From an uncultured Opitutales bacterium (GTDB lineage: Bacteria > Verrucomicrobiota > Verrucomicrobiia > Opitutales > Seribacteraceae), in the NCBI GenBank assembly GCA_943787575.1, contig CALSMY010000004.1:43991-107990 (forward strand): a DNA stretch of 64,000 bases, written 5' to 3'. Below are positions 36,798-45,102 of this stretch, one piece after another. Every line of letters starts with the position of its first letter. Within the stretch, counting starts at the first letter, position 1. The notes under the pieces are model-generated. The model was not told where the DNA came from. It saw only the letters and a program-made list of their open reading frames with translations, and made no database searches. The translations under genes were made by a program, and so were the position numbers.

Positions 36798-37214
36798 GTG
36801 CAACGGATAAGCCTTTTAAGTTTTTTACTCTTAATGATTGTCTTCGTTGGGTGCAATCGCACTGCATTTAGAGGGAGTCCAAATGGAATTGGTTCAAATT
36901 CAACCACATCTACTTTTTACAAGAAATCAAATTTAGAATATTTGACCTTGGGAAGAAACCGAATTGAGGTGGAAGAATTGATGGGTCTACCGGAAGGAAG
37001 AACTCTTGGGGAAAAATCAGATTATTTGTGGGACTATCGTAGACCCGTAAAAGATGAAGAAACTGGAGAAATTTTTGATTGGAGTTTAATTACCTTTCAT
37101 TTTTCTCAAGGGATATGCTCATCTATAGACATTACCTTAGCCAACCCCCCTCCTCAACTTCTTGACGAGGAAAAAACATACAATAAAGACAACGGTCTTA
37201 AATCACTCCCCTAA
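36798..37214 (+). CDS. putative lipoprotein, SmpA/OmlA-like
   Basis: 138 residues with a GTG start 17 bases after tRNA-Ser. The signal peptide ends VFVGC, with Cys19 as lipidation site. The mature part, LTLGRNRIEVEELMGLPEGRTLGEKSDYLWDYRR, resembles the SmpA/OmlA (BamE-like) pattern in which a short helix-strand unit with a GxP motif packs against beta strands. Full BamE function is unproven. It converges on the next lipoprotein gene across 23 bases. Confidence 0.6.
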   Translation: MQRISLLSFLLLMIVFVGCNRTAFRGSPNGIGSNSTTSTFYKKSNLEYLTLGRNRIEVEELMGLPEGRTLGEKSDYLWDYRRPVKDEETGEIFDWSLITFHFSQGICSSIDITLANPPPQLLDEEKTYNKDNGLKSLP

Positions 37215-37237
37215 AGCTTTTAGTTTGGATTAAAAAC

Positions 37238-37822
37238 CTAGTTCGCTGCTAGACGTACGATTGAAATTCCACTGGCATTTGGATTTGTTTCAATTTTTTT
37301 GCCAAATTTATCCTTAATTAATAATTTGTCACCTGACGAGCAGGTTACAGTTAGGGCACCACCATGAGAGATCGAAGCTGTTTCCCCGGGTTTCATTTTT
37401 AACCATTGTAACTCTGTGCCTTTGGTATCTTGAACCAATGCCCAAAGGTCTGCCCGTGCCTCTAAAGTAAAGCGCGCCGAGTTAGTTTCTTGGCGCTGCC
37501 CTGGATAGGGTTGACGCTTTTGTGTCGGGTTCTGATAGATCCGTTGCCTGGGAGGATCTGCAGGCGGGGGAGTATAAAAGGATTGGTTCTCATTGGAAAG
37601 GGGTGCCTGATAGTTTGTAGGTTCGCTGTAGGGTGGTATGTAGGTGGCGGTACTTGGTTGGCCACCATATACTTGAGAGGACTGGTACCTTTCTTGAGGA
37701 ACCGGGAAACTAGGGTAGGGAGGGGGGGCGTTAGGGATAGATGTTACTGAAGATTTTCGGCAACTCGTAAAAGATAAGATGATCCCTAAAAAAGTAATTC
37801 TAATAAGTCGTAGGTCATGCAT
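37238..37822 (-). CDS. proline-rich putative lipoprotein
   Basis: 194 residues. The signal peptide ends LSFTSC (Cys21). Residues about 30-115 are a low-complexity Pro/Tyr/Gln/Ser linker that probably spans the periplasm. The last 75 residues (RFTLEARADLWALVQDTKGTELQWLKMKPGETASI...) look like a small beta domain similar to the RodZ C-terminal DUF4115 fold. No function can be assigned. Confidence 0.55.
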   Translation of the reverse strand: MHDLRLIRITFLGIILSFTSCRKSSVTSIPNAPPPYPSFPVPQERYQSSQVYGGQPSTATYIPPYSEPTNYQAPLSNENQSFYTPPPADPPRQRIYQNPTQKRQPYPGQRQETNSARFTLEARADLWALVQDTKGTELQWLKMKPGETASISHGGALTVTCSSGDKLLIKDKFGKKIETNPNASGISIVRLAAN

Positions 37823-37844
37823 GTAATAAAATAGTCAGAATCAT

Positions 37845-37863
37845 AGTATGTTATAGTTGCTAA
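37845..37863. promoter_or_regulatory. recurrent intergenic motif, copy 3 (diverged)
   Basis: AGTATGTTATAGTTGCTAA shares its GTATGTT half and its TAA end with the copies at 12153 and 21053, but differs in the centre. It sits 23 bases upstream of the minus-strand lipoprotein start, the same side and orientation as in the tRNA-Lys promoter. Confidence 0.3.
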
Positions 37864-38068
37864 GCATGATTACGCTTGGAGCAACCGTAAACTTAAAATC
37901 AATGATATTCGTGGAGAAAAGAAAAATAATAATCATTTTTTTCGGTGTTTAAATATCATATTAATTTTTCATGCTAATAGTTATTTTAATAGATTTTTTG
38001 ATTGATTTAAAGTGTTGCAAAAGAACTCATAATTAGGTTGAACTATTCGCGAACGTAATTGTTCACTT

Positions 38069-38110
38069 AGACTCCTTCGGTTTGGGCAAGACCGGGGGAG
38101 TCTTTTTGTT
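38069..38110 (+). terminator. strong intrinsic terminator with no obvious upstream gene
   Basis: A 13-pair stem: AGACTCCTTCGGT pairs with ACCGGGGGAGTCT (two G-U pairs) around a nine-base loop TTGGGCAAG, followed directly by TTTTTGTT. It is on the + strand only; the minus strand has no T tract after the stem. It probably ends a small non-coding transcript from the region just upstream. Confidence 0.7.
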
Positions 38111-38174
38111 AAATGTCTCTTCCGTAAATATTAGAGTTTAACTAAAGTTAAATTTAGTTCATTGATCATAAATC

Positions 38175-38504
38175 ATGAAAAAGTTTCTAAATACACTCAC
38201 TATTTTGTCTTTTATTTCAATATTTCCAGCAAGTTCATTTGAAAGTATTGCCCAATCTAAGCCGATTAAAAGACCTCCTTCTTTGCCGGTCAATATTCCA
38301 CCTCCACCTAATTTTTCTGGCAGTTCTTCAAAAAATGCAAAGTTTCAAATTGTTAGTGCAGAGTATTATTCTCAGGATTCTAAACCTTTTCTTTATAAAA
38401 GATTAGTCAAACTCGACACTTCAACCGGAGAAGCTTGGGTACTGCATTCTGTGCAAAAGAATGGAACCGAAACTCGTAGATGGATTCCTTTGGAGAAGAA
38501 ATAA
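38175..38504 (+). CDS. small secreted proline-rich protein
   Basis: 109 residues. The signal peptide runs through about residue 25 (TILSFISIFPASSFESIAQS), then a Pro-rich segment KRPPSLPVNIPPPPNF, then a small beta domain FQIVSAEYYSQDSKPFLYKR with DTSTGEAWVLHSV and TETRRWIPL. The C-terminal domain resembles short exported proteins I associate with Verrucomicrobia, with no known function. The Pro-rich layout is similar to that of the protein at 50283. Confidence 0.55.
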   Translation: MKKFLNTLTILSFISIFPASSFESIAQSKPIKRPPSLPVNIPPPPNFSGSSSKNAKFQIVSAEYYSQDSKPFLYKRLVKLDTSTGEAWVLHSVQKNGTETRRWIPLEKK

Positions 38505-38556
38505 GTAATTCTTTAAAGTGATTAGCTGATCTGCTTATAACCGCAAAATGTGCGGG

Positions 38557-40278
38557 CTAAGGTTTTTTTTCAGCTTTTTCCAGCCTGGTCTCCAAACCAG
38601 ACAATCGGTTCAGGATCTTTTTGTTTTTTAAAGAGAAATAACCGATTAGTAGTAAAATACCAATCAAGACGACTAGGGCTTGGCCAATTGGGAATCCCTC
38701 CCACTGGTGATTCCATGCTAGATAAGATGAGCTTGCTCCTAGGGTGATAAAGGATAAAGCAGCACCCAAGTTGATGATAAGTCCCGTTATTCCTTTGGGA
38801 CATTCTCTGCCTAAAAGTTCACGACTATTTAGCATGAGCAGACAAGAAAGTAGGGCATAAGGAAGGATAGCGAGACTAATAAAGTAAGTAGGGTCTGCTA
38901 CCCAAGAATCTTGGTTTGACCAGACAAATGGGCCTACCGAGGCAAGTGCTAAGAGTAGAGAACCAGATTGAAAGGGAGCACCTTTGTGTGGTTTTCCTAA
39001 TACCTCGCATACTAAATGGCCATTAAGCACCATTAAAACAACGATTGTGGAAAAGGAGATTAGAATAACCGAAACTCCAAGCAAATATTTAAGTGATTCA
39101 TTTCCTCCGTGGCTAAAGGACAGAATCCATTGTTTAATATTCGAACTGACAACAAGTTTAGCAAGTCTTTGATCTGCTAGAGAGAGGTTATTTATTTTTT
39201 CTTCCTGTTGGAATGGTACCAATGCATTGTATTCACTTTTTCCGATCTCTTTACTGACACGAAGAGCTAAAAGATCATGCACACGACCAGAGCTTTCTTT
39301 TTCCATGAAGAGTGAGTTTTTTTCAATGGATTCAACCGGTTCATTGATCAATCTTTGATGTGCAACCGCTGAAAGTAGAGTTAAGCAGGATGAGCAAAGA
39401 AGAAATGGAATAAACAGACCCGAGAAGAGGTTGAATTTAGCAAATTCATTGTGGCCTCTTTTCCACCCTCTTCCCAACAACAATAGCGGGATTCCAAAGA
39501 GCAGGTTTATGCCAAGTGTCGATGAAAAAGTGATCAAAGTAAGTTCTCTTTGCCTTGATACGAGTTGATCCTCCCAGAAAGAACGAAAGTCCCCTGTTTT
39601 TTCTAATAAGGGGTGGTAAGAACTGCTTACTTCATTGAAATGAGTGGTGGACGGAATAAACCCGCTCAAGATATTGGTAATCGAAATTTCAGACTTGGGC
39701 AGGGCAATGAGTAGTGAGGCAAGTAAGCAAGCGAATAGCGATAAGAGTATCAATCTGAGTGTCCATTGAAAGAGCTTGGACCTAAGTCCGGACCGCTCAT
39801 ACCAAAAGGAAAGAAATATAGATAGTCCAAGCATGATAACTGCCACTCCAATCTTTCCAGCTTTGCTATCTAAAACGGGGAACAAGAGAGAACCTGTAAT
39901 TTCGGCTCCAAATTTAAATTGGGGCATGCACCATGCAAAGTTGGTGAGCATGGCGGCACCAGCGAGCCACCAGCCGAGGCTCGGGTTCCATTCATTTTTG
40001 AGCAATACAAATAGGCTCTGTTGAGAGTTTAAGGTGATATGGCTCACTGCCCATAAGGAAAACATTCCTAACAACATTGCCCATGCCTGCACCCACAAGC
40101 CTTCTGTTCCAAGTCTCTGCCCCAGTCCCAAGGAACCAACAAGGCAACCTGCACTCAGTGCTGCAAGTGCAAGCCACATCCCCGGTCCATTAATTCTTGT
40201 GAAGGTGAAATACTTGGCGAATGTACCTAGTGAGTTAGCCTTCTCTAGTACCCTTGCTTCTTTAATGGAATCGGACAC
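38557..40278 (-). CDS. polytopic membrane protein, possibly NRAMP-like metal transporter
   Basis: 573 residues with about 11-12 membrane segments. The first two segments, with INGPGMWLALAALSAGCLVGSLGLGQRLGTEGLW, resemble the opening of NRAMP divalent-metal transporters (GPG..., then a Gly-rich segment). The canonical metal-binding DPGN and MPH motifs are not visible, so metal transport is uncertain. A 110-residue soluble loop (about 290-400) is unusual. The last 30 residues are a charged tail. Azurin is encoded 58 bases upstream on the same strand. Confidence 0.5.
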   Translation of the reverse strand: MSDSIKEARVLEKANSLGTFAKYFTFTRINGPGMWLALAALSAGCLVGSLGLGQRLGTEGLWVQAWAMLLGMFSLWAVSHITLNSQQSLFVLLKNEWNPSLGWWLAGAAMLTNFAWCMPQFKFGAEITGSLLFPVLDSKAGKIGVAVIMLGLSIFLSFWYERSGLRSKLFQWTLRLILLSLFACLLASLLIALPKSEISITNILSGFIPSTTHFNEVSSSYHPLLEKTGDFRSFWEDQLVSRQRELTLITFSSTLGINLLFGIPLLLLGRGWKRGHNEFAKFNLFSGLFIPFLLCSSCLTLLSAVAHQRLINEPVESIEKNSLFMEKESSGRVHDLLALRVSKEIGKSEYNALVPFQQEEKINNLSLADQRLAKLVVSSNIKQWILSFSHGGNESLKYLLGVSVILISFSTIVVLMVLNGHLVCEVLGKPHKGAPFQSGSLLLALASVGPFVWSNQDSWVADPTYFISLAILPYALLSCLLMLNSRELLGRECPKGITGLIINLGAALSFITLGASSSYLAWNHQWEGFPIGQALVVLIGILLLIGYFSLKNKKILNRLSGLETRLEKAEKKP

Positions 40279-40336
40279 AGTTGGAAAATTCTAGAGGATA
40301 TAAAGTTTAACGGGTTTTGAAAAAAGCAGAGGAGGG

Positions 40337-40786
40337 TTATTTAACCTCCATGCTTCCACGCATCATCGCAAAATGTCCAGGGAAAGTACATACGTATTCG
40401 TATTCACCTGCAATTGTGGGGGCTGTAAAGGATATGCTCTCTGATTCCCCTGGCCCGAGCAGTTTAGTATGTGCTAAAACATCTCCAAGCAAAGATTTAG
40501 GCAGTGGATTGGTTGCACTTCCCCCTGATGCTAAAACTTTCTGACCAAATGAAATAGCGTCCGCTCCTTTTTTTAATAACACCCAATTGTGACCCATAGC
40601 TATTTTGGGAATGGATCCGATATTTTTAAGAGTCAAACGAATGGATTCTCCAGGTTTTGCCTGAAAATTTTTGATATCGAATTGCATGGCATCATTTCCA
40701 GAAATGATAACCTCTTTAACCGGTTCCGGATTGGCAACTAGGGAAAGTGAGAAGGTGAAGAGAAAAAAGGGTAGGAATCGACTCAT
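40337..40786 (-). CDS. azu: azurin-like blue copper protein
   Basis: 149-residue exported cupredoxin that carries electrons in the periplasm. A signal peptide ends near LSLVANPEP. The type 1 copper ligands can be placed with azurin spacing: His66 (in MGHNWVL), Cys133, His138 and axial Met142 in YVCTFPGHFAMMRGSM. The disulfide Cys pair of Pseudomonas azurin is missing. Its redox partner is unknown; no cytochrome or reductase genes are in the window. It lies just upstream of the NRAMP-like gene, probably co-transcribed. Confidence 0.92.
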   Translation of the reverse strand: MSRFLPFFLFTFSLSLVANPEPVKEVIISGNDAMQFDIKNFQAKPGESIRLTLKNIGSIPKIAMGHNWVLLKKGADAISFGQKVLASGGSATNPLPKSLLGDVLAHTKLLGPGESESISFTAPTIAGEYEYVCTFPGHFAMMRGSMEVK

Positions 40787-40836
40787 GGCGTTATGGTTGG
40801 TTGGGGTAGGGTGCGTTTTCGCTTTTTAACAGAGGA

Positions 40837-41214
40837 CTAGACCTTGGTCATGGGGGCGTAGCGGTAATAGACTTCGAGCATCAAAATAGTCATGGTTGTT
40901 CTGTATATGTCAGAGTCTCCATGAAAGTGATATCCATGGGGCCAATGACCATCAGATTCCTGAGCTTTCACCACAACCTGTTGGAATTTTTTATTCCATT
41001 CTCTCCAATATTTACTGCTACCTGACCCTGTAGATTGGAAACAAGCCTGTGCATGGTAGTACCATTCGTACACATTTACCTTTTCCCAATCTTCAAAAAG
41101 TCTTTTTTCGACTATATAATCTAATCCTTTTTTAGCTTCTGAGGATTTAGCATTTTTCCAAATTTGGAGACTGAGGACACCAGTTCCTGTGAAGACTAGA
41201 TTTACCTCCAGCAC
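40837..41214 (-). CDS. prenyltransferase/squalene-oxidase-repeat protein, C-terminal part (frameshifted)
   Basis: C-terminal continuation of the gene starting at 42426. It keeps the alpha-alpha barrel pattern (GVLSLQIWKNAKSSEAKKGLDYIVE, YEWYYHAQACFQ, SDGHWPHGYHFHGDSDIYRTTMTILMLEVYYRY). DGHW is the QW-like repeat element. Two shifts separate it from the upstream part: one missing A at 41231-41233 (minus-strand reading GKFAYKLGAGGKSS) and another near 41190-41205. The merged protein would be about 530 residues. Confidence 0.75.
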   Translation of the reverse strand: MLEVNLVFTGTGVLSLQIWKNAKSSEAKKGLDYIVEKRLFEDWEKVNVYEWYYHAQACFQSTGSGSSKYWREWNKKFQQVVVKAQESDGHWPHGYHFHGDSDIYRTTMTILMLEVYYRYAPMTKV

Positions 41215-42426
41215 CTAATTTATAAGCGAATTTCCATCAGCTGATTGGCACTTTTTTACATACTCGATTGCTTTGTCCATCGTTTCGTCTACTTCCAAAC
41301 CTGTAATGCCTGTAAGTGCAAAAGCCTTAAGGGCTTGAATACACCAACCCGTTACAGATAAATCAACATGGGCACCAACTCCCAACCCAAATCCATATGC
41401 CCATCCACCATTTGGATTTTGCCCATCGATTACCAGTTTGATTGCTCGTTTGGCATATTCTTTGAGCTTGGGAATTTTGGTCATGGTGTAGGCTTCGCAA
41501 AGTGCGTAGCTTCTTATGGGGTGAGCGTAGATCCCGTGGTTACCTCCACCTTTAAGACCAAGAAATTTTCCACTACCGTCATAATTCCCAAGTTTATCGG
41601 GTGGAGTGGAGGTGAGAAAATCAATGCCCCGTTTAACTGAATCTCCGAATCCTGGGGAGTCTTGGAGTTCGCAGTGACCGAGGTAGGCGAGTAATGCCAT
41701 AGCCGTCATGGCATCGCGGTGGTCAGCACCCCCGCCGTATTTTTCACCTTTATCATCTTTGTCCTGCTTGCCCCAACCTCCGTCTGCGTCCTGTACATTC
41801 TTTAACCAATTCAGCCCTCTAACGATTGCATCTTCGGTCATATCCTTCCCTCCACCGGAACGAAGTCTTTCTACCCGTTTTTTAGGATCGCACCGTTGTT
41901 GCATCACCTTGGGTAAGCTCATGCTGATACCCTTCAGAGCACTCTTCATGGCTTGGTTGTTCATCGTCGATTTGGACATTTGCGGAGGGGCCGCTTCCAC
42001 AACGGGAGCAAGATCTTTAACATCCAATTCGTTAAAATCGGGCAGGGCAATTTCGGACACGGTGGTGGTCTTAAATTCGGACTTCGATGAGGGGGTTGCC
42101 TTTTTTTGGCGCTGCATCAATTTCTGCATTTGTTTTTGCACCTGTTGTTGCTGCTGGGCTGCAGGTGGGCCTGCTTCCCCAAAATCTGAATCCCCTTCCT
42201 CACCAACTTGAACAACGATGGTCCATGCGAGCATAAAACCAATAATCCCCACAATGATACCGAGTGATAAGAGAAGACTGTTCAATAACCTGTATTCGCG
42301 AAGATATTTCCCGAAGGCACCCTCAGCAGGTGGCACTTCTGTGACTTGACCTGAATCTTCCTCATTGGAAAATTCGGAGTCGTCTTCGTAATCGGCTTCT
42401 TCTTCGGTCTCAGCTTCTTCGTCCAT
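41215..42426 (-). CDS. membrane-anchored prenyltransferase/squalene-oxidase-repeat protein, main part (frameshifted)
   Basis: Type II membrane protein. An acidic cytosolic N-terminus (about 30 residues of Glu/Asp) precedes one membrane segment (LLNSLLLSLGIIVGIIGFMLAW), a Gln/Lys coiled-coil-like stretch, then alpha-alpha barrel repeats: LNWLKNVQDADGGWGKQD, DAMTAMALLAYLGHCE, GIYAHPIRSYALCEAY, DGQNPNGGWAYGFG. These are squalene-cyclase-fold repeats, but the DxDD catalytic motif of hopene cyclases is not seen, so it is probably a binding protein, not a terpene cyclase. Similar proteins are common in Planctomycetes and Verrucomicrobia with no known role. Confidence 0.8.
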   Translation of the reverse strand: MDEEAETEEEADYEDDSEFSNEEDSGQVTEVPPAEGAFGKYLREYRLLNSLLLSLGIIVGIIGFMLAWTIVVQVGEEGDSDFGEAGPPAAQQQQQVQKQMQKLMQRQKKATPSSKSEFKTTTVSEIALPDFNELDVKDLAPVVEAAPPQMSKSTMNNQAMKSALKGISMSLPKVMQQRCDPKKRVERLRSGGGKDMTEDAIVRGLNWLKNVQDADGGWGKQDKDDKGEKYGGGADHRDAMTAMALLAYLGHCELQDSPGFGDSVKRGIDFLTSTPPDKLGNYDGSGKFLGLKGGGNHGIYAHPIRSYALCEAYTMTKIPKLKEYAKRAIKLVIDGQNPNGGWAYGFGLGVGAHVDLSVTGWCIQALKAFALTGITGLEVDETMDKAIEYVKKCQSADGNSLIN

Positions 42427-42597
42427 TATTATTAACAGGGTGGGTGAATAGAATAATTTAAACTTATCGATACAGAACGATAAAGGTCAAGCAAGCACAG
42501 AAGGCGGAAATGATGCACAGGTTATTCAATATTATCTGAGAATCTAACTCCTGATGCCATTGACTTCGGTAGGAAATCAAATTGAAATTGTACTTTT

Positions 42598-43290
42598 ATG
42601 ATAACCTATTACTCGAAAGTGTTTCCAGGCTTGTTGGTTTTGGTGGCACTCTTTGGTCCTTTGTTAAGCTATGCTGAGGAGGCACATACATATCCGGAAA
42701 TTTCCGAGATCGGACCAGGGCGTTATCAATTTGGGGACGTTTTAATTGATCAAAATAATCGAGAGTTTTTATTTCCTGGAATTTGTAATCAAATAAGTGG
42801 TCTGGTGGAATATGCATTGGTTCATGAAGATGGAAAAGTTCATGAATCTTTGTTTCGGACTAAAGTTAGGCCCCGTTTCGTACATGCATGCTTCCTTCTC
42901 CTCAAGGAAAAGCCGGAAACCAGATTTTTCAAGATTCTTGAAGGTAATGTTAGTGAATGGACAAACCTAAGAAGAATTGAGCTATCGATAATCTGGGAAC
43001 AAAATAACACTTATCAGGAAAAGCCCATTAGCTCGATGGTCATCAATCAGACCGATAATCGCGAACTGGCTAGTAAATCCTTTGTTTTTTCAGGATCGAG
43101 CACCATAGAGGGCCAGTATCTAGCAGAAATGGACGGTTCAATTATTGCGGTTTACCATGATTCGAGAGCTGTTCTTAACAGTATGGATAAGCAGAGTAAT
43201 TCGGATGAAGTTTGGATAGCCCATCAAATCGCGATGCCCCCCAAAGGTCACCCCGTTCGAATCCGCTTGAAATTGCCAAAAAAGGAGTAA
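42598..43290 (+). CDS. secreted YdjY-domain protein
   Basis: 230 residues. The signal peptide runs to about LLSYAEEAH. The YdjY core is IDQNNREFLFPGICNQISGLVEYALVHEDGKVHESLFRTKVRPRFVHACFLLL, matching the family's xGxVEY...EGKxHESL pattern. The last part (GSIIAVYHDSRAVLN) is the second conserved block. Function is unknown; YdjY proteins are often found beside ferredoxin or squalene-cyclase-fold genes. It lies 17 bases before the second cyclase-fold protein, probably in one operon. Confidence 0.75.
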   Translation: MITYYSKVFPGLLVLVALFGPLLSYAEEAHTYPEISEIGPGRYQFGDVLIDQNNREFLFPGICNQISGLVEYALVHEDGKVHESLFRTKVRPRFVHACFLLLKEKPETRFFKILEGNVSEWTNLRRIELSIIWEQNNTYQEKPISSMVINQTDNRELASKSFVFSGSSTIEGQYLAEMDGSIIAVYHDSRAVLNSMDKQSNSDEVWIAHQIAMPPKGHPVRIRLKLPKKE

Positions 43291-43307
43291 TTTTTTAGTT
43301 TTATACA

Positions 43308-44468
43308 ATGAATCTGATACTGATTTTAAAATTCTTGATTCAAGGAGCGTGCATTTGTGCCTTGATAAGTTTAAACTTTCATCTTCAGGCATCGCCCAAC
43401 ACCTCACTCAAGCTAGAAATTGAGAGGTCATTGGATAAGGGGTTGAGCTGGTTACATGGTGAGCAAAATGCCACCGATGGTTATTGGGGGAGTTCTCAGT
43501 ATCCTGCTCTTACAGCCTTGGTGCTTCGTGCTACCCTTGGGCATCCTTCGGTAAAGGAGACCAAAAAATATCGTGAACAAATTACCGCAGGCTTTAAATT
43601 TTTACGCACCAAAGTACAATCAGACGGAGGAATTTATGGTAAAGGTTTAGCCTCCTACAACACTTCGATTAGTTTGATGGCTTTTCTTCAGCAGAACGAC
43701 CCGATCGATAAATCGATCATCCAATCGGCTCGAAGGTTCCTAGTGAACCAACAATCTGACTTTGATGAAAAGGGAAAGAGAGATAGTGTTTTCGATGGTG
43801 GAGTAGGATATGGCTCGACTTGGGCACATTCCGACTTATCTAACACCCATTTAGCATTAGAGGCACTTTACTATGCTAAAAAGACTATCGGCTCCAAAGA
43901 AGAAGATATTACAAAATTAGATTGGCAGGCAGCGATTGATTTTGTTTCTAAGTGTCAAAATTTGCCGGAAACAAATGGTGAGGAATGGGTAAGTCAACAC
44001 CCTGATGACCGTGGAGGATTTGTCTATTTTCCAGGGAATAGTATGGCGGGAGAGAGGGAGGATGCGAATGGCACGGTATCCCTTAGGTCATATGGAAGCA
44101 TGAGTTATGCGGGCTTGCTCAGTTTTATTTACGCAGAAATGGATGCCACTGATCCCAGGGTCTTAGCGGTGCGTGAATGGTTGGCAAAAAATTATCAAAT
44201 TGCTGAAAACCCAGGTATGGGACAACAGGGTCTTTTTTATTATTACCACACGATGTCTAAGGCACTTTCCCTTGCTGGTGTAGAACAAATTAAAGATTCC
44301 TCGGGTAAAAGCCGGGATTGGCGTAAGGAACTCACCCTCGCTTTACTCGATACCCAGAGCAATGATGGATACTGGGTCAACGAATCAGGTCGGTGGTGGG
44401 AAAAGGATCCTGTACTAGTAAGTTGTTATGCGATGTTAGCGTTGGAAAGAATTTATTATGCGTTGTAA
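43308..44468 (+). CDS. secreted prenyltransferase/squalene-oxidase-repeat protein
   Basis: 386 residues with a signal peptide ending near HLQASPN. Alpha-alpha barrel repeats follow: LDKGLSWLHGEQNATDGYWGSSQ, YPALTALVLRA, LRTKVQSDGGIYGKGLASYNTSISL and TQSNDGYWVNE. It lacks the cyclase DxDD motif. It is exported, unlike the anchored paralogue at 41215, and the two flank the YdjY gene on opposite strands. Domain composition suggests binding of a hydrophobic or peptide ligand in the envelope. Confidence 0.8.
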   Translation: MNLILILKFLIQGACICALISLNFHLQASPNTSLKLEIERSLDKGLSWLHGEQNATDGYWGSSQYPALTALVLRATLGHPSVKETKKYREQITAGFKFLRTKVQSDGGIYGKGLASYNTSISLMAFLQQNDPIDKSIIQSARRFLVNQQSDFDEKGKRDSVFDGGVGYGSTWAHSDLSNTHLALEALYYAKKTIGSKEEDITKLDWQAAIDFVSKCQNLPETNGEEWVSQHPDDRGGFVYFPGNSMAGEREDANGTVSLRSYGSMSYAGLLSFIYAEMDATDPRVLAVREWLAKNYQIAENPGMGQQGLFYYYHTMSKALSLAGVEQIKDSSGKSRDWRKELTLALLDTQSNDGYWVNESGRWWEKDPVLVSCYAMLALERIYYAL

Positions 44469-45048
44469 TTTAACGATCGGAATATTGGCTGGTCTTTTAC
44501 TTACTTCTGTATCCTCAAAGGCACGCCCAAACGAGTTTCCTGAATCTCCGGGTTTTCCAAAGCTAGTAGAGCCGGGTTTTTTTGCCGGGCTTAAGCAAGG
44601 AGACAGCCGTGAGGTTGTACTGCAAAAATTACAATCACGCAATTTTTTGGGTTACCGAGAGTTGCAATCCGACTTGATCAAGTCACCCATCCGCTGGGAT
44701 GGTCACGCCTATGAATTAACCTGTAAATTCGAGGGCAAATCTCTTAGCCTTTGTTTAATACAGGGAGAGGCAGGGTGGCAGGATTTTTTTTATGATGAAA
44801 TCGTTCGTCCGCAATGGCAGATTTTGCGCAAGCGGGTAAGCTCTGCTTACGGCAAACCCAATAAACAAGTCCCTTTTCCTCACCTTTGGGATGTTCCTCA
44901 GAATGATTCAGGTGGTTTTATAACTGATAGTTGGGAGTTGTCAGACCGCACGATTATGCTTTGTGTGCAATCCTATACTCAGCAAGATTGCTGCACTCGC
45001 CAGGTTCTCGACTTTTCTTGCTGTACTCTCTTAATTCAGCCAAAGTAA
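44458..45048 (+). CDS. hypothetical secreted protein
   Basis: 196 residues with a signal peptide (GILAGLLLTSVSSKA). The N-terminal half FFAGLKQGDSREVVLQKLQSRNFLGYRE has the helix-loop pattern of SmpA/YidB-like small modules. The C-terminus contains LCVQSYTQQDCCTRQVLDFSCC, a Cys-rich stretch of five residues that could form disulfides. The start overlaps the preceding gene by 11 bases, suggesting coupling. No family name can be given. Confidence 0.6.
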   Translation: MRCNLTIGILAGLLLTSVSSKARPNEFPESPGFPKLVEPGFFAGLKQGDSREVVLQKLQSRNFLGYRELQSDLIKSPIRWDGHAYELTCKFEGKSLSLCLIQGEAGWQDFFYDEIVRPQWQILRKRVSSAYGKPNKQVPFPHLWDVPQNDSGGFITDSWELSDRTIMLCVQSYTQQDCCTRQVLDFSCCTLLIQPK

Positions 45049-45102
45049 AGGCTTTCTGCCCTTACTTGATTTATACAAATCGAAATCTTTTACTTCTAAG
45101 AA

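Larger units (their letters stand above)
37823..38174. other. 352-base intergenic region
   Basis: Very AT-rich with no convincing coding frame. It contains a copy of the recurrent GTATGTT motif (37845-37863, just upstream of the minus-strand lipoprotein), runs of A/T near 37910-38000, and a strong + strand terminator at 38069. As no + strand gene ends nearby (the closest ends at 37214, with an opposing gene between), a small RNA of up to about 200 nt may end there. Confidence 0.5.
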
